A stretch of DNA of 33,184 nucleotides from Natrinema soli (GCF_028618695.1 NZ_JAQIVI010000146.1:1-33184); one strand, 5' to 3'. Shown: positions 6,635 through 15,700, counted from the first letter of the stretch. Notes: generated from the letters alone by a model not told the origin. Translations and numbers: made by a program.

Positions 6635-7714
6635 ATGAAGATCGGAATTAACGCTCGCACGTTTGCAGTTGACGAGCCAGGAGGTGCTGTACAGGTATCA
6701 ATAAACCATACAAAGCATCTTATAGACCGTTCAGATACAGATGTTGTTCTATTTGGGCACGAATCGCTTGCTTCTTTGTTTTCGAATAGTGAGATCGATA
6801 GTTCGCTCTATCTCCCAAACTCGCAAGTCTATGGGCTACTTTGGGAGCGGACTGCTCTGCCATATCTGATCAAGAAACATGATCTCGATGTATTATATTG
6901 CCCGAATGGGAATGCACCAGTAACCAGCGTCGCATGTCCGGTTGTTATGTGTATTCATGATGTTAATGCGCTCAAAGGGTGGTCGAATGGAATTCATCAA
7001 GTTTATAGGCGGATCGCAGTCCCACGTGGAGCGAAGGTCGCAGATAGGATCGTAACTGTCTCTGAGTTTTCAAAGCACGAGATCACAAAAAAGATTGATA
7101 TCTCTTCAGAAAGAGTCGAAGTTGTCTATAATGGTATCGACCCACTATTCTTTTCTAGTGATTCTGGAGAGGAGTTAATGCTTCCGGATGATTATATTCT
7201 ATTTGTTGGCTCTATGAATCCAAGGAAGAATATTCAAGGAGTTATTAGTGCATTTGAGGAAGTGAAGCAAACTGAATGTATACCTCACAAACTGGTTATC
7301 ATCGGACCCGATAATAAATCTATATTTAAGAACATAGAAATAGAGAAAGAAGACCATATTGTTATGCCTGGGTTTGTTACAGATAAACAATTGAAATACG
7401 CGTATGAGAATGCGGATGTGTTCGTATACCCTTCACTGTATGAGGGGTTCGGTCTTCCACCATTAGAAGCAATGGCATGTGGGACACCAGTAATTGCATC
7501 TAATAGAACTTCTCTTCCTGAAATCCTAGATGATGCTGCAGTACTTGTACCTCCAAGAAAAATCTCAGATATCGCATCTACTATTGCTACTATCACTACA
7601 GATGTAGAATATCATTCAAAGTTAGCAAAGAAAGGGAAAAATCATGCAGAGAAATACACATGGGAAAATTCAAATGATGATCTTCTTAAGGTCATGAGGC
7701 AAACTTTTAGCTAA
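6635..7714 (+). CDS. GT4 family glycosyltransferase (AT-rich)
   Basis: This 359-residue enzyme has a GT4 GT-B fold. The N-terminus reads MKIGINARTFAVDEPGGAVQ. The hinge VVYNGIDPLFF is followed by ILFVGSMNPRKNIQGVISAF, and the donor site by VYPSLYEGFGLPPLEAMACG (two glutamates of EX7E) and TPVIASNRTSLPEI. This last arrangement resembles mannosyl/rhamnosyl-type GT4 enzymes that recognise the upstream sugar of a lipid-linked oligosaccharide. The ATG is 2 bases after the stop of the sulfatase-family gene, so the two form an operon. Its codons are visibly more AT-rich than those of that upstream gene, a sign that the two genes have different histories. Confidence 0.9.
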   Translation: MKIGINARTFAVDEPGGAVQVSINHTKHLIDRSDTDVVLFGHESLASLFSNSEIDSSLYLPNSQVYGLLWERTALPYLIKKHDLDVLYCPNGNAPVTSVACPVVMCIHDVNALKGWSNGIHQVYRRIAVPRGAKVADRIVTVSEFSKHEITKKIDISSERVEVVYNGIDPLFFSSDSGEELMLPDDYILFVGSMNPRKNIQGVISAFEEVKQTECIPHKLVIIGPDNKSIFKNIEIEKEDHIVMPGFVTDKQLKYAYENADVFVYPSLYEGFGLPPLEAMACGTPVIASNRTSLPEILDDAAVLVPPRKISDIASTIATITTDVEYHSKLAKKGKNHAEKYTWENSNDDLLKVMRQTFS

Positions 7715-7828
7715 AAATCTTAGCTTTGCCGTTAGCTTCAACTGTTGAGTGAACGAAGAGGTGGTCGATCTCGTTCAGGAGGTCACGCGCTCATTGGTAT
7801 CTCGAACCCATGAGAGGAGGTTGTAGAT

Positions 7829-8254
7829 GGCACTGTCTAGTGGCTAGTTTGAGAAGTGAGCAGGTCGTGAAGTTGAGTTGGGTTAATGCTTGCAGACCTG
7901 CTCAGCGAGAGCTACGACGCGGATTTAGAAGACACGTGGGAGAACGAGCGGACGGCGACGCACCAGGGTGTTCGCCGTCCGCCTCCATGAACGGATTATT
8001 CTCTTCGAGAAATAGCAACTATCCTTGCAGAGCTAGGCGTTGAACGCTTTCACGGAGTGGTCTGGGACGGGGTACATCAGCTGGCTGACAGCGAACACGA
8101 CCCGGTGACGGCATCGCCGTCGCGGGTCACTGTCGACGCGAGATCACTGTCAAGATCACCGATGAACAGTCTTGGTTGTACGCTGTAATAGATGTCGAGT
8201 CAAGGTTGATTCTCGATGTTGCGTTGTTTAGTCGACATGGCACTGATCCGGCGG
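7829..8254 (+). pseudogene. IS6-family transposase remnant, left half
   Basis: The IS end GGCACTGTCTAG (7829-7840) is followed by a transposase start at 7886 reading MLADLLSESYDADLEDTWEN, typical of haloarchaeal IS6-family elements. After frame disruptions and a stop near 7986, the next parts are readable: REIATILAELGVERFHGV, then SWLYAVIDVESRLILDVALF and RHGTDP around 8250. The catalytic C-terminal half is missing and the sequence switches to a different IS6 copy on the other strand. It cannot be active. About 110 bases before the IS end (7715-7828) I see nothing recognisable. Confidence 0.75.
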
Positions 8255-8536
8255 TGAACGTTTGCTCGTGAGAGTCGGCGAACGATTGCCACCAGTTGCG
8301 GATCGCGGGGCGGCTGCGGTCGACACCAAACCAGCCGAGCACATCGCGAATTTCGGCGAATGAGGTGGCTGAGGCATGCAATGCGCACGCCAGCCAGCCT
8401 GATCCGGCTGGCGTGCGCTCCCCATCTAAAAACGGTACAGTACTGGCGTCCGCATCAGCCAACCAGAGTTCTTCGATCATGCAACTGTTATTACGGAGGA
8501 ACTCAACCCACTTCAGCTGGCTAAGTTAACAGTGCC
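8252..8536 (-). pseudogene. Second IS6-family transposase remnant, opposite strand
   Basis: The minus-strand frame starting at 8480 reads MIEELWLADADASTVPF, then SFAEIRDVLGWFGVDRSRPA and WQSFADSHEQTFTA. This is the N-terminal third of another haloarchaeal IS6-type transposase subgroup. The terminus GTTAACAGTGCC (8525-8536) shares its last 8 bases, in inverted form, with the IS end at 7829. Two truncated elements therefore meet near 8252 with both outer ends preserved. The remnant stops 17 bases from the 3' end of the next gene. Confidence 0.7.
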
Positions 8537-8552
8537 CAACCCGATCGTCGTA

Positions 8553-9431
8553 TCACACTTTATATCCGAGTTTCTCTAGACGATCATCAACTGTTTCGGA
8601 TAGGCGTCCGTCCTGCCTGTCATTAGTTTCTTCGGCAACGATGTCCTTTCGCGTATCGCTTTCAACTACCAGCCAAGGAACTTTTATCAACTCAGAAACA
8701 TATAAATTTTTGTAATGTCCCCATTCTCGAATAGGTATCGGCCCAATACGATCGCCAAGTAATTCTCCGTGATCTGCAGTGACAACTGTCTTTCCAGTAA
8801 AAGATCCAACTAACCGTTTCACTTCGGGTAAAACACGCTCTATGTTTTCACGGTATGCCTTCTGAATGGTTTCTTCTGATACATCATTTTGATAGAAATC
8901 AGACAGGATTCCGTGTTGGTCTTCATACGGTGGTAAATGTTTATCTGCTGTTGGACCGACATAAGGTGTGTGTGGAGGTAAGAAGTGAATTATAAACCTC
9001 TTATCTTTGTGGGATTTTTCTAGCTCCAATGCATCATCAGCCAGTTTTTGAGGGGTATTATACTCTCGGTACTCAAGTTGGTGAAAACCGGCATTGAGAT
9101 CGTCACGTAGCTTTTCGTACCAGGCATTTGTTGTGAGACAGATTGTGTCATTAAGTCCAGCATCTTGGAAGTTCCCGCGAAGGAATTCCTCTGTCGTACC
9201 TGCGCGCGACTGGACAACAGATAGATTTCCCGGCAGAGTATCAGCGTACTTTTCAAAGATATCGTATCTACATGCATCTAGTATTATGAGATTATCCCAA
9301 TCCTGTTCTAAAATATCAATTCCTTCAGAGTAATATGATTTTTTAGAACTATAATATCGGCGGTTAAGCTCCCGAAACGCTACGTGTGGGTTCCGAAGAC
9401 CTTTAATGACTTCTTCAGCCGTGTATCTCAC
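8553..9431 (-). CDS. Short sulfatase-family (alkaline phosphatase superfamily) enzyme
   Basis: At 292 residues this is the shortest of the superfamily members here. The metal motif is NLIILDACRYDIFEKY (Asp52). The probable nucleophile lies in SRAGTTEEFLRGNF (Thr79 or Thr80), and the second metal site in VVTADHGELLGDRIGPI. A partner histidine is available in REWGHYKN before IKVPWLVV. The protein lacks the YGY-x-R element of longer relatives, has no signal peptide, and ends RLEKLGYKV. The start is a GTG at 9431; no in-frame ATG precedes the catalytic core. The gene is AT-rich and flanked by IS debris on both sides, consistent with recent arrival. It may modify an activated or lipid-linked sugar; the reaction is unknown. 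Confidence 0.8.
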   Translation of the reverse strand: MRYTAEEVIKGLRNPHVAFRELNRRYYSSKKSYYSEGIDILEQDWDNLIILDACRYDIFEKYADTLPGNLSVVQSRAGTTEEFLRGNFQDAGLNDTICLTTNAWYEKLRDDLNAGFHQLEYREYNTPQKLADDALELEKSHKDKRFIIHFLPPHTPYVGPTADKHLPPYEDQHGILSDFYQNDVSEETIQKAYRENIERVLPEVKRLVGSFTGKTVVTADHGELLGDRIGPIPIREWGHYKNLYVSELIKVPWLVVESDTRKDIVAEETNDRQDGRLSETVDDRLEKLGYKV

Positions 9432-9593
9432 ATTCTCAGTAAAATAAGAAGAATAATAAAAATGTACTCATATTCTATTGTCGAGCTTAAACCGTAAATA
9501 GAGTAGAGGGATCCATTGAATCACTGGTATATGTTTAGCCCGATCTGATTTCGGTCCTGTCTCATAGAAGCTTAGACAAACGTGATATGACCA

Positions 9594-9664
9594 GACAGCA
9601 CAGATTGAATACGGCCCTCAGGGATGGGCTCCGCGACGGAGCCTATCCCGTCATCTCTGCTGTC
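9594..9664. repeat. 71-base nested inverted repeat
   Basis: An inner stem GGGATGGGCTCCG (9621-9633) pairs with CGGAGCCTATCCC (9637-9649) with one mismatch and a 3-base loop. An outer pair GACAGCACAGAT (9594-9605) and ATCTCTGCTGTC (9653-9664) also matches at 11 of 12 positions. The whole forms a long GC-rich hairpin between an AT-rich gene and an IS1595 remnant. It could be the end of a hairpin-bearing element (IS200/IS605 type), a MITE, or a structured RNA. I see no open frame supporting any of these. The rest of 9432-9838 shows nothing else recognisable, apart from an IS-end-like ATTGAATCACT near 9515. Confidence 0.5.
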
Positions 9665-9837
9665 ACTACTGGTTGGTGGAGTCTATGAACGGAGGCGATT
9701 TCACCAAACAAGAACTCGAACAGAAAATCACTCGATCACATCGATAGACTTACGATCTCGTCCAGTAGGCGCTAAATCTGTGTATACGATGCCCGGATGA
9801 CCTTCGGAACAATAGTGACGGTGAGTTGTCTCGCAGA

Positions 9838-10608
9838 CATGATTGATGCACCTCGCCGCAGGGGAGGTGCTTCTCGCATTCACACTCTACATGGATACAC
9901 TGCTCAGTATCAACCAGATCGCGCCACTGCTCGGACGGGCGTACAGAATGGTCTACTACGCCATTTGAGAGGTGGAGGTCGCGATCCATCGCGGCTTCCC
10001 TGTTGTCTGGGGGTTCCTCGGACAGGCGGTCGGGCTGATACAGGTCGACGAGTCCGGCGAGGTGTGTTCGGGGTACAAAGGTCAAGATCCGCCGCGAGAC
10101 AGCCGTCGTCGTGGCGGATCGTCTTGATCAGGGCCGGTCACGGTGGCGAGGTCGTCATGCTGATCAACTGCCGCTCGTCGCGGCGTGCCGCGACTTGCTT
10201 CAAGTCATTCGCGGCCAGTCAGGGATCGACTACAGCGGCGGTCTCGAACCAGTAATCCTGGAAGCTACAGACCTATCTGTGGGGTTAGGAGAGGTCTGGA
10301 CCGATGGCCTACAAGCGTATCGAAAGATGGGCTTCGATCACCGGACGGTCGTTCACAAGCAGCGGTACGTGTCCACTGAGGGCGTCCACATCAATCAGGC
10401 TGAGTGTCTGTTCTCGCTCGTCAAACCGTGGCTACGGAAGTTTCGTGGCCTGTCCAACCAGGGTTGGAACAGGCCGCTCACACCTTCTGCATCAATGGCT
10501 CGCTCAACCTCGCCGGCAAATCCGTCGAGACCACCATCGACTGCCTCGTTATCGAGGCTTTCCGCGGCTTTGAATAAGAGCGTCGAAAGAAATAGTATCG
10601 CCGTTTAA
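9838..10608 (+). pseudogene. Degenerate IS1595-family transposase
   Basis: Three frames together give a haloarchaeal IS1595-type (ISXO2-like) transposase: LYMDTLLSINQIAPLLGRAY near 9890-9950, GQAVGLIQVDESGEVCSGYK near 10020-10080, then LPLVAACRDLLQVIRGQSGI, EVWTDGLQAYRKMGFDHRTV and HINQAECLFSLVKPWLRKFR. Asp in the 'VDES' and 'TDG' segments and the HINQAE glutamate match the catalytic triad of the family. A stop in 'YYAI' and at least three frameshifts show that the gene is dead. The last third slips frame again after RKFRGLSNQG. From the remnant to 10778 nothing else is visible. Confidence 0.75.
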
Positions 10609-10778
10609 CTGCAGAAGTACCAGAAAAGAGCGTCTCTCAAACTCTAACCTCAACCCTCAAAGTTTCTTTGGTAATGAACATTTCAATATTTTATCGATTG
10701 CTGATTCTGGACATCTCGACCAATATTCCCGACCAGTACCAAGTCCTCTAGGACGGGAGTGTGGCCGGCTCGCTCTAA

Positions 10779-12554
10779 TCAGAAACTGCCATCGGCATCG
10801 TAGATTTCGGTGGTGTCAGTCGAGTAGATCCGATTCCACTCCTGTCCATACTGTGCGTGGATTTCTTCGGGGACGCCATACTGATGTTGGCTTCGTGTCG
10901 GGATAAAGTCATAAAACGAATCCTGCCAAATGAGGTAGAGGCCACTGTCGGGTTCAATCTCACCGGCGAACGGATACTCTCCACGGATGGGCGTAATATC
11001 GTCGTCATACCGATAGCCGCGATAATAGAACCCCTCTGTATCGGACGCGCTTACGGTCCCGTCGTCGATAAACTCGTAGGTCTGTAACTGGTGTTCGTCC
11101 GTGTACACCTGACGGTTACCATAGAGTCCGGCAGAGTCTTCGACAGCAAAGAAATACGCCGGATACAGCGAAACCGATACAAAAATGAACAAGACGACGA
11201 TGAAAGCCACACTCGAAACGCCAACGCGGCGGATCCGATCTGGCAGGTTCGCGACGCCGACTCGCTGCAGGCAACAGAGGGCGGCGATCGCTACGAGCGG
11301 GACAGCTGAAATCGCCAACCGTGGCGACCCACCCCAGAATCCCAGCCCGAGAAACGGGAAAAAGCGCGTCATGAAAATCGCCAGCCCCCACGCGGACAAC
11401 ATGATTTCGAGTGGGTAGATCCTGGCCAACTCCCGAGGATGAAGTGAGTGAGTGACTATCCGGGAGCGATAGATCACTACCCCAGCGAACAGCAACGAGA
11501 AGAATCCTACCGCTGCGATGGGGGAATACTGGTGGCGGACTGGATACGCGAGCTGGCTAACGCGCTCGAGGAACGACCCACTCTCGTGGTAGGTAAGCCG
11601 ACTGACGAGGAAGGGGTCAGGGTTGCTTGGGCCACCAACACCGCCGATGATGTGGTTGATAAATGCCCGGCGAAAATAAACCTCACCCACAGTCACATAG
11701 TACCAGAGCAGAAGCACGCCAAAGAGAACCAAGAGAACGCTGACGTACCGAAGTTGATTGCCATCGAAATAAAGTGGTCGGAGTGGTGGATGGTCGTGCG
11801 TTGACAGGTAATAATAGGCTGCAAAGGCGAGCGTGACGCCACAGATGATGGCGATATGGATCGTCGAAAGTTGGTGGGAGACCAACAGGCCCAAAAAGGC
11901 CACAGTAAAGACCACGCCCGCGCGTTTGTGCTGGGTCGATATCAAGAAATATAAGAGGCAGAAATACGTCAAAAACTTGAGGGAGAAGCCAGCCGTAATA
12001 TGATGGTATGGAGGGTACGTCGCAAAGACAGTATACGCCACCAACAGTGTGGGCGGGACCAACGCATACGTCACCGTCAGCCCGGCACGCCGACCCAGAA
12101 TATATACACATAGGAGCGCACTCAGTTTTAGAGCGTGTGGTTGGAAGGCGGCGACATCGAAAAGCGGGATGTCGAGGACATGGACAAGGATCGCCCCGTG
12201 GAATTGATTGCCGGGAAAGAGATTCGAGTTCGGATCAACAATCAGTGTGTCAAACTGCCAACCATGTTCGAGGATAAACTTCGTCGTGCCAAGATAGGAC
12301 CAGACGTCAATTCCAGGAACACCGGGCGCATAGATCGTCGGCAGCGCAAGCACAAGATAGACGAACGCGAGCATTCCAAGCCCGATACCGGCCGGAGGTC
12401 GGATCAGGCCGATATAGGAGACGGTAGCGATGATCAACACGGCAAGCAAACTCAGTTGGGCGTACGTGGATCCGAACCCCAATCGGCCGGCCAGAACGGC
12501 CACTGATCCAAGGAAAAGTATCACCGCGGTCATCGCTTTCACAGCGATATCCAT
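10779..12554 (-). CDS. Polytopic membrane protein, putative GT-C-type glycosyltransferase or polymerase
   Basis: This 591-residue protein has about a dozen hydrophobic segments, starting AVILFLGSVAVLAG and ending with FIVVLFIFVSVSLY near residue 450, followed by a soluble acidic tail of about 140 residues rich in Tyr and Asp. The first large loop contains GIDVWSYLGTTKFILEHG. Its acidic residue just before an aromatic, helix-forming stretch is reminiscent of the catalytic loop of GT-C enzymes that use lipid-linked sugars. An oligosaccharide polymerase is the main alternative. Its place among glycosyltransferases and sulfatase-family genes supports a surface-glycan role. A small membrane-protein gene ends 12 bases upstream and is probably cotranscribed. 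Confidence 0.75.
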   Translation of the reverse strand: MDIAVKAMTAVILFLGSVAVLAGRLGFGSTYAQLSLLAVLIIATVSYIGLIRPPAGIGLGMLAFVYLVLALPTIYAPGVPGIDVWSYLGTTKFILEHGWQFDTLIVDPNSNLFPGNQFHGAILVHVLDIPLFDVAAFQPHALKLSALLCVYILGRRAGLTVTYALVPPTLLVAYTVFATYPPYHHITAGFSLKFLTYFCLLYFLISTQHKRAGVVFTVAFLGLLVSHQLSTIHIAIICGVTLAFAAYYYLSTHDHPPLRPLYFDGNQLRYVSVLLVLFGVLLLWYYVTVGEVYFRRAFINHIIGGVGGPSNPDPFLVSRLTYHESGSFLERVSQLAYPVRHQYSPIAAVGFFSLLFAGVVIYRSRIVTHSLHPRELARIYPLEIMLSAWGLAIFMTRFFPFLGLGFWGGSPRLAISAVPLVAIAALCCLQRVGVANLPDRIRRVGVSSVAFIVVLFIFVSVSLYPAYFFAVEDSAGLYGNRQVYTDEHQLQTYEFIDDGTVSASDTEGFYYRGYRYDDDITPIRGEYPFAGEIEPDSGLYLIWQDSFYDFIPTRSQHQYGVPEEIHAQYGQEWNRIYSTDTTEIYDADGSF

Positions 12555-12566
12555 ACTACTCGCACC

Positions 12567-12818
12567 TCACCCAGACCGCCCGATTTTCTGTCGGCCAGAG
12601 TGGATGATCCAACACATGTAGGCGGCCATGTAAAGGACAATAAACAAGACGGCGGCCGCGCCGTTCGCCCCCGTTGGGACAGAAAGCGAGCCCGCAGTAT
12701 TCACTGGATACGGCGTCAGAAGGACGACCGCAGTACATGCCACGGCTGTCACAGCCGTAGTGTCAAGTAATTTTCTCTTAGACACGCCTTTCCACCCGTT
12801 TGCTTCTGCCGACTGCAT
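12567..12818 (-). CDS. Small membrane protein
   Basis: This 83-residue protein has two predicted membrane segments: TTAVTAVACTAVVLLTPY and AAAVLFIVLYMAAYMCWIIH. The N-terminus is cytosolic-looking (KGVSKRKLL) and the C-terminus is basic (SGRQKIGRSG). The ATG at 12818 is preferred; a GTG at 12836 would add six residues. It lies 12 bases upstream of the large membrane-protein gene on the same strand, so the two are probably one transcript and perhaps one complex. I recognise no family. Confidence 0.55.
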   Translation of the reverse strand: MQSAEANGWKGVSKRKLLDTTAVTAVACTAVVLLTPYPVNTAGSLSVPTGANGAAAVLFIVLYMAAYMCWIIHSGRQKIGRSG

Positions 12819-12889
12819 AATAAGTGTTGCCAACACTACTCCGTTGAATTTGGCCCGATACTCTCGGCATCAGTGGAAACAAACTCATT

Positions 12890-13022
12890 GCTCTATTGAA
12901 AATGCGGTACGGCGGTAGGATCATAGTTTTCCAGCGGTCGTTTTGATGTTGTGAAGCGCGAATATCAGGATGACTTCACGGAACTGTCGGTACCAGAACC
13001 GTAAACGCAAGGCGTAGGATTC
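12890..13022 (-). pseudogene. IS5-family transposase 3' fragment
   Basis: On the minus strand the frame ending at 12921 reads ESYALRLRFWYRQFREVILI, then FALHNIKTTAGKL. This is the conserved C-terminus of haloarchaeal IS5-type transposases (the 'W-Y-R-x-F-R-E' segment). The sequence GCTCTATTGAA at 12890-12900 resembles the IS ends found elsewhere in the window (22437, 23634, 15658). Everything upstream of the fragment is lost. Confidence 0.6.
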
Positions 13023-13104
13023 ACAGAAGATTTAGGTGTACTCTGAGTGCCTCCCCAACCATGGGCAGACCAGGTTATCTCCTTTGAGCGCCTCTCTACA
13101 TAAA

Positions 13105-13116
13105 CTAGACAGTGCC
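13105..13116 (-). repeat. IS6-type terminal repeat, orphan copy
   Basis: CTAGACAGTGCC is the exact inverse complement of GGCACTGTCTAG at 7829-7840. No IS6 transposase sequence remains next to it. The two 12-base ends face inward around a 5.3-kb segment that carries a sulfatase-family gene and two membrane-protein genes. Confidence 0.55.
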
Positions 13117-13169
13117 AGTTAGACCGATAACAATACTTTCTTTTACGTATAGTGTGTAATAGGACTCAA

Positions 13170-14660
13170 ATGGATGATCATCAGAGAGACGCTCCTGATA
13201 TAGCAATCATGATTGCTGATGATTTACGGGCATCAAGTACGACAACTGATCGAATGCCGTTTGCGTTCGACTTTTTTGATACGCAATTTTCCCGGTGTTT
13301 CTCGCCCAGTACGTGGACGTTACCGTCACACGCATCCTTGTTCTCAGGTGATAATCCCATAGAACACGGTATTACACGTAAGAATCATTCTTTAGAATCT
13401 AGACATGTGAAACTACCTTCTGCTGCAAAAGAAGCCGGATATACTACCGCTCTCTTCAGCGAGAATCCGTTCTTTAGTAGTTATCGTGGGTTCAATAACG
13501 GAATTGAGTTCATAGATGACCAAATAAATTACAAATTGAAATACTCGGATTTTTCCATTGCAAATCATGCTGATGATCCGACTACCGCTGCGAAAAAAAC
13601 GCTATCCAATCTGTTGGTCAGCGATTTTCGTAAGGCAAATCTCTTGAATTCAATATTTGCGGTATATGAGCGTTACTTAGCGGATAATTCGAATTCTAAT
13701 ACGGGTACAGTACACAATACTAGGCGTGTACTATCCCACATCAATAAATACTGGGAAAATGACAGGATCGCCAACAAACCGACCCTAACATTCGTCAATT
13801 TTCTTGAGACACATAATCCACACACTGTCGTTCAAAGCAGTGCTGCTGAATTAGATCTTGAGTTTAGCGATGAAGAGATTGAAAATCTTAATAAAGAGGA
13901 TGACGATCATGAGTACCTTTTCGGTCAGGATCCCGTCCGAGACCCATTCGATAGCTGGGATCAGCTATATCAACGAAAATGTGATGCATACCATACAGGA
14001 ATACATAATTTTGATACTCTATTCAAGGATTTCATCTCGGGTCAGGATGAAAACGAGTTGTCAGATAAGCTAATCATTCTGACCGGTGATCATGGTGAAA
14101 TGTTCGGTGAAGAAGAGATGGTTGGACATCAAACATCACTTCATCCTGCCGGCATTCAAGTGCCTTTGTTCGTAAAGTTTCCCGATAGTTGGGGAGAGGC
14201 TGACAGTACAATTAATGATCCTGTTAGCTGGCTGGGACTCAGTCGTACCCTGCGTAGTGTAGTCAACCAAAATATCTCCGATACTAAATCGTTTTATGAT
14301 AAGTTGATACGTAACAGCCGAAATCCAGATACTGACAGTCTGGTATGTATTGTCGATGGGCCGAACTGGAATATTGATAAATTAAAACGTCAATACGACG
14401 AGGGAGCGGTGTCGGATATGCTGGAGATACGACGAATCGGCTTGATCAAGAGTGATAAGATGACCGTCTACTCATCAAAGTGGGATAGTGACGAGATTTG
14501 GGAACAACAGTATCGTTTAGACGATTATGATCGAATACTGGTGAAAGAACAAAAAGCTGATCCCGATATAAAGAGGTTTGCTCACTGGCTCGGTACCAAT
14601 GATCAGGATACTGTCTCTGGGGAAGTTTCACAAAGATTAGAGGATCTTGGATATGTATAA
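13170..14660 (+). CDS. Sulfatase-family (alkaline phosphatase superfamily) enzyme, AT-rich
   Basis: This 496-residue protein has nucleophile region STWTLPSHASLFSGDNPIEH (Thr50) and second metal site ILTGDHGEMFGEEEMVGHQT followed by GIQVPLFVKFP. The first metal motif is unusual: it reads IMIADDLRASSTTTDRMP, keeping an Asp but lacking the DHLSxYGY continuation seen in its relatives. There is no CxPxR sulfatase motif and no signal peptide. The C-terminus ends QRLEDLGYV. The ATG at 13170 has AGGA six bases upstream; a GTG at 13152 would add six residues. Its stop overlaps the start region of a GT2 gene, so the two are coupled. The gene is clearly AT-rich compared with the rml genes. Confidence 0.85.
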   Translation: MDDHQRDAPDIAIMIADDLRASSTTTDRMPFAFDFFDTQFSRCFSPSTWTLPSHASLFSGDNPIEHGITRKNHSLESRHVKLPSAAKEAGYTTALFSENPFFSSYRGFNNGIEFIDDQINYKLKYSDFSIANHADDPTTAAKKTLSNLLVSDFRKANLLNSIFAVYERYLADNSNSNTGTVHNTRRVLSHINKYWENDRIANKPTLTFVNFLETHNPHTVVQSSAAELDLEFSDEEIENLNKEDDDHEYLFGQDPVRDPFDSWDQLYQRKCDAYHTGIHNFDTLFKDFISGQDENELSDKLIILTGDHGEMFGEEEMVGHQTSLHPAGIQVPLFVKFPDSWGEADSTINDPVSWLGLSRTLRSVVNQNISDTKSFYDKLIRNSRNPDTDSLVCIVDGPNWNIDKLKRQYDEGAVSDMLEIRRIGLIKSDKMTVYSSKWDSDEIWEQQYRLDDYDRILVKEQKADPDIKRFAHWLGTNDQDTVSGEVSQRLEDLGYV

Positions 14661-15618
14661 TAAAGATACAAGAAACAGCGGACTCTCAATGACCTCCGAA
14701 TCGAATCAACCCCTCGTTTATGGTATTGTGCTCAATTGGAATGGATATGAGGATACTGTAAGCTGCCTGGACTCTTTACGTCAAATGAAATATGATAATT
14801 TTAGAATTGTCGTAGTAGATAACGGGTCAGAGGACGGATCAGGCAGTCGATTGGATAATGAATATCAAAACGTAGATGTCCTATTTAATCGAGAAAACCG
14901 CGGGTTTGCAGGGGGAATGAATACCGGAATACGGTTTGCGATTGATTCTGGTGCAGATTATGTTTGGGTACTAAATAATGACACCGTCGTACCGAGCGAT
15001 AGCAACCCGGTTTCACATCTTATTGCTCCTCTCATGGAGCGACCAGATATCGGCATTACGTCTCCAGTGATACTGAAGCACGATACTAATTTAGTCTGGT
15101 TCTGGAAGGCGGAAGTTAATTCATATACACTAAATGCAAAACATGTGAATCAGTGGGAAGAGTTAGATGATTTTTCCAAGAAAACAAAAGAAGTGATGAC
15201 TGGTTACATTCCACTTTGTGCTGCTATGATTGATGTGGATGTTATCAATGATGTTGGTTTGCTAAATGAACAATACTTTCTCTACTACGAAGATGTCGAC
15301 TTTTCCATGAGAGTGAAGAAACACGGTTACGAACTCCTCACAAGAACCGATACAGAAGTTGAACACAAAGTCTCTCAGTCTACCGGAAGCAATCTTGACC
15401 CACTCAATTCCTATTATGCGGCTAGGAACAGGATTCTATTCCGTCGAGAAATAGATGGAACAAATTCAAAAATATACTTTATTATATCATATTTAATATG
15501 GTTGGTGCTTTTGACTGGCCACCGTATCATTCATCGAAAGGGTGAGGGACTACTGGCATTATTACGTGGGACATGGGATGGTATCCGCTCTCGGACAGGA
15601 AAGGGGCCATATCCATAA
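14653..15618 (+). CDS. GT2 family glycosyltransferase, rhamnosyltransferase-like
   Basis: This protein of about 321 residues has a GT-A fold of family GT2. Visible elements are GIVLNWNGYEDTVSCLDSL, VVVDNGSEDGSGSRL, FNRENRGFAGGMNTGIRFA, the DxD-like YVWVLNNDTVV, and the acceptor-side YFLYYEDVDFSMRVKKHGYE. This set, especially NRGFAGGxNxG and the 'ED-D' motif, is usual in WbbL-type rhamnosyltransferases. The substrate fits the dTDP-rhamnose genes further on. A hydrophobic stretch near the C-terminus (IYFIISYLIWLVLLTG) suggests membrane association. The start at 14653 overlaps the stop of the upstream sulfatase-family gene and has GAGG upstream; an ATG at 14689 is an alternative. Confidence 0.88.
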   Translation: MYNKDTRNSGLSMTSESNQPLVYGIVLNWNGYEDTVSCLDSLRQMKYDNFRIVVVDNGSEDGSGSRLDNEYQNVDVLFNRENRGFAGGMNTGIRFAIDSGADYVWVLNNDTVVPSDSNPVSHLIAPLMERPDIGITSPVILKHDTNLVWFWKAEVNSYTLNAKHVNQWEELDDFSKKTKEVMTGYIPLCAAMIDVDVINDVGLLNEQYFLYYEDVDFSMRVKKHGYELLTRTDTEVEHKVSQSTGSNLDPLNSYYAARNRILFRREIDGTNSKIYFIISYLIWLVLLTGHRIIHRKGEGLLALLRGTWDGIRSRTGKGPYP

Positions 15619-15657
15619 TCATAATTTAGTACAAATCAGCAGGTGATCCGTATTTTC

Positions 15658-15700
15658 GGCTCTATTGAATCACTAGGTGACGTCGGGATAGGCCGGTAAA
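15658..15700 (+). repeat. Degenerate IS end
   Basis: GGCTCTATTGAATCACTAGG followed by GACGTCGGGATAGGCCG resembles the terminus seen at 22437 and 23634 (GGTTCTATTGAATCCAC followed by AGCGTCGGGATAAGTCG). Between this end and about 15890 I see no recognisable coding sequence. Confidence 0.4.
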
